From the NCBI RefSeq assembly GCF_022965805.1, contig NC_133105.1, forward strand, positions 30,102,277 through 30,166,276: a stretch of 64,000 bases of DNA, in the 5' to 3' direction. The position numbers and the translations under genes were made by a program. Numbering within the stretch: the first letter of the stretch is position 1; each line of letters begins with the position of its first letter. Of this stretch, positions 56,809-64,000 are shown piece after piece. This DNA is from Primulina eburnea. Taxonomy: Eukaryota > Streptophyta > Magnoliopsida > Lamiales > Gesneriaceae. The notes under the pieces are model-generated. The model did not search any database, was not told the DNA's origin, and saw nothing but the letters and a program-made list of their open reading frames with translations.

Positions 56809-58013
56809 TGTAGTGACCCGTTCCAGAATCACCTACTAATCAGAACTTAAGCATGCAAAATTAACATTTAAAACTGAATCAGGTAAACAGCGGAAAAACA
56901 GTAATACAACCCAATCGAATCTGTAAGTACAAAATACTTAAACAACCAGATCGAACTAAATACCAAGAACAAATACCAACAACTACAGGTCAACCTCTGC
57001 CAGCTCCCTGTCCACTCCCTCCTGGACCGTCCAACCTGAGACCTGCCCCATCGAATAGGGTGTCCAAAACAGAGATAAACCGAGGACATGAGCATAAAAC
57101 GCTCAGCACCGAAAGCATGAGTATACAAGACTATGACATGCATGTATGCAAAATGTACTGGATACCAGGATCTGGGTATATCGAAATACTGCTCAGGTAA
57201 ATGACGTCAAGGTATGTAGCACTCTGCGCCGTCGCACCAGGAGGTGGCTCCCATACCAAAATAAACCTGTGGATATACCGGAGACCTGACCACCGTCGGC
57301 CAACGGGGTCCAACCATCCACAACAAACGAGGGCTGAGCACCCTCTCAACAGGCTATCTCAAAAATAGTCAGGCTCAACATGATTATGCAAATGCCGCAT
57401 AATAAACCATGCATCATATGACAGATAATAATGCAACATATAAACATGCAACACATAGTAAAGCATACTCAATCCTGCTATCTCGGATAGTACTTTCGTA
57501 CCTTAAACCAGTAGATCCTAGCAATCAGTCTTAGAATCAAGTCTGCGTCCGTAGTCAGCCCACTGATGCCGCTAGCTCCCAACTAGAGCACAGCTCCGCT
57601 ACAAAACCAGTAGCTCTCCGCTAGTGCCTAAACCTCAGGAAAAGACTAGAAACCCATCAGAAACGACCAAAACTGCTCTGGAACACTCGGAATTGGCGAG
57701 TAACAAATGAAGCCTCGCGCCTCTATTTATAGACAACGATCGGACGATCCGATCCACTTCGGACGATCCGATCCACTGTACACTTCGGACCTTCCGAACC
57801 CTTATCGGACGATCCGAACCCTGCATGTCTTCGACGTGTCCAGACACCTGTCTTCGGACGATCCGAACCCTGATCGGACGATCCGAACTCTGCATGTCTT
57901 CCACGTGTCCAGACACCTGTCTTCGGACGATCCGAACCCTGTTCGGTCCTTCCGATCCCACCGAAATATATTTAATCCAATAATTAACTCAAATTAGGCA
58001 TCGGGATACTACA
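56809..58013 (-). repeat. Element D 5' LTR (1205 bp)
   Basis: Same ends as the 3' LTR. About 11-12 differences by eye, including loss of one G-box (CCACGTGTCC in the 3' LTR, CGACGTGTCC here at ~57833). Confidence 0.93.
57724..57957 (-). promoter_or_regulatory. Element D LTR promoter: TATA box with upstream inverted-repeat and G-box/ABRE-like array
   Basis: On the minus strand TATAAATA (57724-57731) is preceded upstream by six exact copies of TCGGATCGTCCGA (plus strand TCGGACGATCCGA, 5-bp arms TCGGA/TCCGA) and two variants within ~220 bp. A ~60-bp segment containing GGACACGTGG-type sequence is present twice (intact once, mutated once here; intact twice in the 3' LTR). GGACACGTGG contains the CACGTG core bound by plant bZIP/bHLH factors and resembles ABA response elements. 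Stress- or ABA-linked transcription is a plausible inference. Confidence 0.6.
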
Positions 58014-58116
58014 CGTACACTATATTATAACTTGACATCGTGCACTTGCGATTTATTTTGAGCATACAAAATCATATTTTTATTGGGGATTTTACTGTGC
58101 AAGTTTTGCTCGATCA
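58014..58116 (+). repeat. Athila F LTR, distal end after the D insertion
   Basis: Begins with the second CGTAC target repeat (58014-58018) and ends GCTCGATCA at 58116, giving F's LTR the ends TGAT...ATCA. Confidence 0.85.
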
Positions 58117-58122
58117 AGTTTT

Positions 58123-58140
58123 TGGCGCCGTTGCCGGGGA
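58123..58140 (+). other. Primer binding site, Athila F (tRNA-Asp type)
   Basis: TGGCGCCGTTGCCGGGGA, the site typical of Athila/Tat-type plant gypsy elements, a few bases after the LTR. Confidence 0.88.
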
Positions 58141-58240
58141 CTGTTGATTCACGATTTTTATTTTCATTTAAATTCTTTAGTATTATTTCTTTTATTGTTA
58201 TTTGATACTCTCATTGTGTTGCAGATTTTTCTTGTAGTGC

Positions 58241-58843
58241 ATGCGAAGATCACTCGAGTGTAAGCTTGAGCCTTTTGACCTCGAGATCGAACGCACAGCT
58301 AGACGTCGACTACAGCAGCAAAGAGCGAAGGAAAGAATGGAAGGCGATCAACAAAGAGAGGAGCCAAGGCGTATACCGATGTTGGATTATGCACAACCGT
58401 CTCTTGATGGAGCACGTCCAAGCATCGTTAGACAAGTCATCCGAGTCAATCAGTTTGAGATCAAGCCAGCTATCATTCAGATGATTCAGAACACTTTCCA
58501 ATTTGGGGGAAGTGCACTTGACGACCCTAACTCTCATATAGCTGACTTTCTTGAAATTTGTGATACCTTTAAGTTTAATGGCGTGTCTGATGATGCGGTT
58601 CGTTTGCGTTTATTTCCATTTTCACTGAGAGATAAAGCCAAGTCGTGGTTAAACTATTTCCCTGTAGGGTCTATTACTACATGGGAGGATATGGCAAAGG
58701 CATTCCTGATCAAGTACTTTCCTCCGTCGAAGACTATGAAGCTCAGAGCCGACATTACTACTTTTGCTCAATATGAGCAAGAGTCACTTTACGAGGACAT
58801 GGGAGCGCTACAAGGACTTGTTGAGGAGATGTCCACACCATGA
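58241..58843 (+). pseudogene. gag: Athila F gag, N-terminal part
   Basis: From the ATG at 58241 (200 codons open). Retrotransposon gag features: ..FEIKPAIIQMIQNTFQFGG.., DPNSHIADFLEICDTFKFNGVSDDAVRLRLFPFSLRDKAKSWL and TWEDMAKAFLIKYFPP. Near 58795 a one-base shift moves the homologous reading into the next frame (58764-60542), so gag as assembled ends early. Confidence 0.88.
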
Positions 58844-60709
58844 GCTGCCTCTTGGGTTAGTTGTTCAAACTTTCTACTACGGTCTGCTTACACCTAACCG
58901 TACTATGATAGATGCTGCTGCCTGTGGTAATTTACTGAGAAAAACGGCTGAGGAAGGATATGAGTTATTGGAGGAGATGGCTGCTAGTAGCTATCATCCT
59001 CAGTTTGATAGGCAGAGACGAGGGGCTGGAGTTAATCAAGTTAATGATTTGTCGGCGGTTTCAGCACAGTTAGAGGCTTTGAATAGAAAGATTGATGGGA
59101 TGAGCATGAGTGGGTCGGCTATGCGTCTGCAAGAAATTTTCTGTGATAAGTGTGGGGGTGAGCATGATGTGCAGGATTGCCAAGATGGCAATCCATTCTA
59201 TGTGCCTGAGGGAGCACCGGTAAAACAAGTGGGATTCCAGAACCGTCCAAGAAATGACCCTTATTCGAACACATATAATCTGGGATGGAGGAATCACCCA
59301 AACTTTTCATGGAGAGATCAAAACAACCAAAATCGCCAACAAAGAGGTCCACTGTATGGGATGCACCAAGGATTCAAGCCAGAACCGCCTCCGGAGGAGA
59401 ATTCCAATTTAGAGCAAATGATGACTAAATTTATTTCTGCAACAGAGACGAGATTTCAGAACCAAGATGCATCCATAAAGGGGTTAGAGAATCAAATTGG
59501 ACAATTGGCTAAGTTGATTGCTAATAGGGAGCAAGGAGCTTTGCCAAGCAACACGGAAACTAACCCAAGAGAACATGTGAAGGCGGTGGAATTGCGTAGT
59601 GGAAAAGCACTCGAGTTTAATGAGGAAAAGACCAAGCACGGTGAGGATGAGGTGAAAAATCGAGGAGGTAAGTCTTCTAACTCTACACCAACACCCATCG
59701 CACATTCCAAAATTGTTATACCTACTCCTTTTCCTGCAGCATTGAAAAAAGCAAAACTTGATGCGCAATTCGGTAAGTTTCTTGCGGTATTTAAAAAGTT
59801 GCACATCAATATTCCTTTCGCTGATGCTTTGATGCAAATGCCTAGTTATGCTAAATTTTTAAAAGACATCTTAGATAATAAGAGGAAATTGGAGGATTAC
59901 ATGACGATAAAATTGACTGAAAACTGCTCTGCATTGGTACAAAACCAGATCCCACCAAAGCTAAAGGATCCAGGGAGTTTTTCTATCCCTTGCATGATTG
60001 GTGATGTTATTTTTTCTAAAGCTTTATGTGATCTTGGTGCGAGCATTAATCTTATGCCTTTATCTGTATTCAGGAAACTTGGATTGGGCGAGCCTAAACC
60101 GACACAGACGTCCTTGCAACTAGCTGACGGATCCGTCAAACTTCCACGAGGAGTCAAAGAAGACGTGTTAGTGAAAGTTGGAAAGTTTACATTTCCTACA
60201 GATTTTGTGGTGCTTGACATGGAAGAGGATAAGGAAATGCCTTTGATTTTAGGGAGACCGTTCCTTGCAACTGGCAAGGCCGTGATTGAAGTGCAAGAAG
60301 GGAAGTTGAGATTGAGAGTGGGAAAGGAAGAAATCACTTTTAATGTTTTTAACGCTCCTAAGCACACACTGCACACTAATGATTGTTTGATAGTTGATTC
60401 ATCGGATTCATTTGTGTGTCAATTTGTTCAGGATGCTATGAAAGACTCATTGGAAGCAACGCTCACCACTGAATTGAAGGAGGATGAATTTGATGAAGAA
60501 AGATCTGCAAGAGTGGAACACTATAATGCCAACCATCAATAGAAGAAGCCAGAAAGGATGAAATTGGAGGACATGGGGGATCGAAGAGATTTGACCACTC
60601 AGAAGTCAAGCATTGAGGAACCGCCAACACATGAGCTAAAACCATGGCCTCCACACCTGAATTACGTGTACTTAGAGCGTAAAAAGCTAGCACCTGACAA
60701 GCGCATTTG
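58764..60709 (+). pseudogene. gag-pol: Athila F gag C-terminus and protease
   Basis: Continues gag (WERYKDLLRRCPHHELPLG, FYYGL) and has a zinc-knuckle-like CDKCGGEHDVQDC near residue 124. A long linker follows, then the Athila-type protease (IPCMIGDVIFSKALCDLGASINLMPLSVF, LQLADGSVKLPRGV, FVVLDMEEDKEMPLILGRPFL). The active site reads DLGAS, usual in Athila-like elements. A TAG at 60540-60542 stops the frame, but the same frame goes on to ~60709 with the protease-RT linker (KPWPPHLNYVYLE). RT is absent thereafter. Confidence 0.87.
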
Positions 60710-62040
60710 AGAGGGGAGTCACTTCTGTCCTTTCTTTTTATTTATTTATTTTTATTTTATTTATTTTGTATTTTTTATTTATTTTTTCTTTTTCTATTGT
60801 GTTATGTTTATTTCCGATTGTTGTTTCATTCGTCCATTTATTTTTGCATTTATTTGTGTGTCTCCATTCGTGTTTGCATTCTGTGTTTTGAGTCTTTTGT
60901 GCAATGAGGGCATTGTACAACTCTAGTATGAGGGGGGTATATTGTTATGTTTGCTTAGTTAATTGGTTTAGTTTCGTTGCATTTCTTTTGTTTGGTGTCG
61001 TTTATGGTGAGAAGACATAGTTTATGAGCCAATGATGATGTTGAATTGATAGTTTACAAAAATAACGTCGTGAATGATACTCCTGATTGTTAAAGCATGA
61101 ATTATGGTACAAATTTTGAACTTTTTGAGCACATATGTGTGGGGGCTAGAATTTTGTAGGAATAACGGTGAAATTTGAAAGTTTTATGTTGTTAACTTGA
61201 AAGGACACCATTTATGAGTTGATTTAGCATGCAAACCCGTGAAAATAAGTCGCTAATTGGGACCTTGAAAGAGAAAATTTGATTTGCCTTGAACTTTACA
61301 TTTACCTCCTTTCCAATGCACTGAATCAAAATGTCATACTCCTAACCAACTGTAATCCAAAGTATTATATTCTTAGCCTAGGGAGTACATGTGTGAAAAT
61401 TGTGCATATAAAAAAAAAAAAAAAAAGAAGAAACGAAAAAGAAAAAGAAAAAAGGAGATGTAAGGTGAGGGGGAGCCGAAATAAAAGGAATGAAATTCTA
61501 TTCCTAGGCTAAAAGTTGGAGATGTAAGGAGACGAGGAAAGTCAGACGAAAAGTCTTGACGATTGCACAATGAAAATGATCGGTGTACTCCCGACTTTTA
61601 GCCACTTGAGCTTATTTTCCTTCTTTTCGCCACCCTTATCTGCACTTAAAAGTTGAATAAAGTTCAATTTATGGCTAGTGATAAATGGACACGGGGGTGC
61701 ATGCTAGTGAGACTTGTATTGAAGTGTTAATTGAGTGACTCGCATGATTTGATAATTGATCTATTTAAAATACGAATGACTAGACCCATCATGACACACA
61801 CACACGTTCAAATGAGTGTCAAGATTTATGTGTAGATGAGAATGAGTATTCGTTTGCGATTTGACTTGATTATGATCTGTATGTGGGAAAGTTCACTGAG
61901 GCATGACATAAAAGTTGTTAACTCACCATTGACATTTACGTGTGTTAGTTATTTCTTGTTTGAGTGTTTTGTGTTCGTTGTGTCTGTTAAAAATCTCGTG
62001 CTTTAACCTATTTTGCTCGAGGGCGAGCAAAAGGTTAGTA
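60710..62040 (+). other. Athila F 3' non-coding region (follows a deletion of RT to PF20167-like ORF)
   Basis: Homologous to 39651-41002 of E in reverse. It contains T-rich stretches, the hairpin plus purine tract at 60897-60937, and A/G-rich sequence 61408-61460. It ends AAAAGGTTAGTA at 62040, exactly where E continues into its polypurine tract and LTR. The short ORFs seen here are low-complexity artefacts. Confidence 0.75.
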
Positions 62041-62280
62041 GTAGACGTTCGCGCTCGGGCGGTGAAAAATTACCGCTCGAGCGCGAACCCCTCTGTTTTT
62101 TTTTTCAAATATAATTTAATTTTTTTTATTTTTTTATTTATTTTTTTTTTTGTATATAAATAAAACAACAGTAAAACAAAATATGCTGACGTGAAAGAAA
62201 AAGAAAACTAAATTAAATGCAAGAGAAGGGAAAGGAAAGTAAGTTCTCAATTTATCGTCGAGAGCTAGACGTCGGTCTGT
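62041..62280 (-). other. Athila E region between pol and the PF20167-like ORF
   Basis: Starts with GTAGA (62041-62045), then an inverted repeat CGCTCGGGCGGTG...TACCGCTCGAGCGCG (62050-62085) and long T/A-rich runs to the pol stop. It continues the leader found at 42172-42427 once F is removed. Confidence 0.65.
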
Positions 62281-64000
62281 CTAGTTTGGCATGTCTTGGA
62301 ACCGGGTGATTCCAAGTTGTGGCTCAATTGTGCCACCCATGTAGTGCTTCAGGCGTTGGGCATTGACCGTAAATGTCCCATCCTTCCCGTCTTTCAATTC
62401 TACAGCTCCCGATGGATAAACTTTCGAGATCACGAATGGACCGGACCATCGTGACTTCAATTTCACGGGCAATAGTCACAACCGGGAGTTGTAGAGTAGG
62501 ACACTTTCGCCTTCTTTGAATTCTCTCTCGATGATCCTCTTATCATGACCCTTCATTGTTTTCTCTTTGTATGACAATGCAAGATCATAGGCCAGATTTC
62601 GGAACTCCTCCAATTGATCTAGTTGAAGCAACCGTCGTTCACCTGCATCAGTAAAGTTAAAGTTTAGTGCTTTGGTTGCACAATATGCGCGATACTCTAA
62701 CTCTACAGGTAAGTGACATGCTTTACCAAACAATAATCTGTACGGTGTCGTGCCTATTGGTGTTTTGAAAGAAGTCCTGTATGCCCAAAGAGCATCATCT
62801 AATCTCACCGACCAATCCTTCCTACTGACACCTACCACCTTCTCCAAAATTCGCTTTATCTCTCGGTTAGACACCTCAACTTGCCACTCGTCTGGGGGTG
62901 ATAAGGGGTAGAGATCTTATGTGTGACACCATATTTGCTTAAAAGTTTTTCAAAGAGTTTGTTGCAAAAATGAGTGCCACCATCACTAATGATTGCTCGT
63001 GGTGTTCCAAAGCGGTTAAAAATGTTTTTCTTCAAAAATTTTAGAACCACTTGAGCATCATTAGTGGCGTATGCTTCCGCCTCTACCCACTTAGACACAT
63101 AATCCACCGCCACCAAAATGTATTTTTTCGTGAAAGAACTGGGAAACGGTCCCATGAAATCTATTCCCCACACATCAAAAACCTCACACTCAATGATATT
63201 ATTTAAAGGCATTTCGTGACGGTTAGAGATGTTACCTGTCCGTTGGCATTTATCACATGCTAGCACATAAGAACGAGCATCTTTAAAGAGGGTTGGCCAA
63301 TAAAAGCCACATTCGAGTACCTTAGATGCCGTCCACGTTGGTCCAAAGTGACCACCTACCTCACGGTCATGGCAATGAGTAAGAATCGATCCCATCTCTT
63401 CCTCCGCCACACATCTCCGAATCATAGAATCTGCACAAATCTTAAACAAGAAAGGTTCCTCCCAAAAATAATATTTCACGTCCGAAAAGAATTTCTTTCT
63501 TTGGTGAAATGTTAGATTTGGGGGAGGTGAGCCTCTAACAAGAAAATTCGCAAGATTTGCATACCATGGACAATTTTTTACCTCAAACAACTGCTCATCC
63601 GGAAACCAATCATTAATGGCATCAGTCACACAATCATTACTGATAAATTCTAATCTAGACAAATGATCTGCAACCACATTCTCAACACCCTTCTTATCTT
63701 TTATTTCCACATCAAATTCTTGCAATAATAAAATCCACCGAAGTAAGCGTGGCTTTGCATCTTTCTTTGCAAGTAAATATTTAAGGGCAGAGTGATCAGT
63801 AAACACAATTACTTTCGACAAAACAAGATAAGCATGAAACTTGTCAAGTGCAAACACTACTGCAAGTAACTCTTTTTCGGTGGTGGCATAATTCAATTGT
63901 GCTTCATCTAGAGTCCTACTTGCATAGTATATGGTGTGAAATACCTTGTTTTGTCTTTGTCCGAGGACAGCACCTACCGCAGTATCGCTGGCATCGCACA
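62281..64000 (-). pseudogene. pol: Athila E RNase H and integrase, partial at window edge
   Basis: Reading from 64000 leftward: RT/RNase H connection ([40 protein letters not shown] in two overlapping pieces), RNase H ([33 protein letters not shown]), and the integrase zinc finger ([12 protein letters not shown] ... ACDKCQ). The catalytic core follows ([33 protein letters not shown]). A one-base deletion near 62886 shifts the frame before the catalytic Glu region ([11 protein letters not shown], 62476-62874). A TGA at 62473-62475 then precedes the C-terminal segment PVKLKSRWSGPFVISKV (to 62281). Otherwise well preserved. Confidence 0.88.

Larger units (their letters stand above)
50952..58013 (-). 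mobile_element. Element D, nearly complete Tekay-like Ty3/gypsy retrotransposon (7062 bp)
   Basis: Two LTRs (50952-52155 and 56809-58013, ~1% different by eye), ends TGTAGT...ACTACA, 5-bp target duplication CGTAC (50947-50951 and 58014-58018), primer site, gag-pol and polypurine tract on the minus strand. The chromodomain-like C-terminus and integrase motifs suggest the Tekay/Del group of chromoviruses. Two single-base frameshifts interrupt pol; otherwise the coding part is complete. Confidence 0.93.
42428..62040 (+). mobile_element. Athila-like element F (plus strand), host of nested insertions, no 3' LTR
   Basis: F starts with TGATATGTGTCG after GTAGA (42423-42427; copy 2 at 48330-48334). 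Its LTR is interrupted by D (50952-58013) and resumes at 58019-58116 (ends GCTCGATCA). The primer site is at 58123-58140, then gag-protease to ~60709 and 3' non-coding sequence to 62040. RT, RNase H, integrase and the PF20167-like ORF are deleted. Where a polypurine tract and 3' LTR should follow, GTAGA and the rest of element E begin at 62041. Net LTR length without insertions is ~1467 bp. Confidence 0.8.
62041..64000 (-). mobile_element. Athila-like element E, right block (pol end), runs off the window
   Basis: Minus-strand RNase H and integrase of the Athila type. With the left block (38313-42427) it forms the older element into which F was inserted. Confidence 0.8.

Noticed and set aside
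60707..60907. 66-aa hydrophobic ORF in F's non-coding region
   Set aside because: It is the translation of a T-rich low-complexity stretch (Phe/Leu/Tyr runs).
1..64000. rRNA, tRNA genes, bacterial-type operons or host genes
   Set aside because: None recognised; the tRNA-like pieces are primer binding sites, and every coding signal belongs to a retroelement.

Overview
This is plant nuclear DNA made almost entirely of nested and broken LTR retrotransposons. The Ty1/copia and Ty3/gypsy (Tekay-like chromovirus and Athila-like) lineages, the initiator-Met and Asp tRNA primer sites and the PF20167-like 'putative plant transposon protein' ORF point to a seed plant, most likely a eudicot. The GC-rich GCGCTCGGGCGGTAG inverted repeats remind me of Lamiales (Gesneriaceae) genomes, but I cannot confirm that. 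I saw no host gene, rRNA or tRNA gene.

Layout. (1) 1-8697: defective copia element A, plus strand (5' LTR cut by the window edge). (2) 8698-9099: short non-coding block with six ACCGCGGGTGCGGT-type motifs. (3) 9100-28049: a satellite-like tandem array of about 53 copies of a ~364-bp piece of a Ty3/gypsy integrase core. About 32 units are in plus orientation (9100 to ~20599) and about 21 in minus orientation (~20599-28049), meeting head to head in an indel-rich stretch. The left part shows a higher-order repeat of six units (2182 bp); the right arm is nearly homogeneous. A 100-N gap follows. (4) 28150-35405: defective copia element B, minus strand, same family as A, inserted in the RNase H region of (5) 35406-38312: a Tekay-like gypsy element C (minus), broken by two stops and a frameshift. 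(6) 38313-64000: an Athila-like element E on the minus strand, with its 3' LTR and PF20167-like ORF at the left and integrase/RNase H at the right. It is split by an Athila-like element F on the plus strand (42428-62040) with matching 5-bp flanks GTAGA. F's own LTR is interrupted by a nearly complete Tekay-like element D (50952-58013, target duplication CGTAC). A ~5.0-kb tandem duplication (41192-47096 / 47097-53327) copied the left flank, F's LTR and the end of D, and a D-family solo LTR (48748-49990, target duplication ACTTT) lies only in the second copy.

How it works together. None of the elements looks autonomous as read. The copia copies share the same integrase deletion and the same stop after gag, which suggests that a defective family was mobilised in trans. 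F has gag and protease only. D is closest to intact (two single-base frameshifts). The sequence allows a relative order of events: E, then F into E, then D into F's LTR (D LTRs ~1% different by eye), then the tandem duplication (~0.3% between copies), then the D-family insertion reduced to a solo LTR. The two most unusual items are the inverted integrase-derived satellite array and the family-specific short inverted repeats in LTRs and leaders. In the Tekay-like LTR these sit just upstream of a TATA box together with G-box/ABRE-like sites. Several features (head-to-head junction, indel-rich stretch, N gaps, near-identical tandem copy) may partly be assembly effects and are flagged as such.
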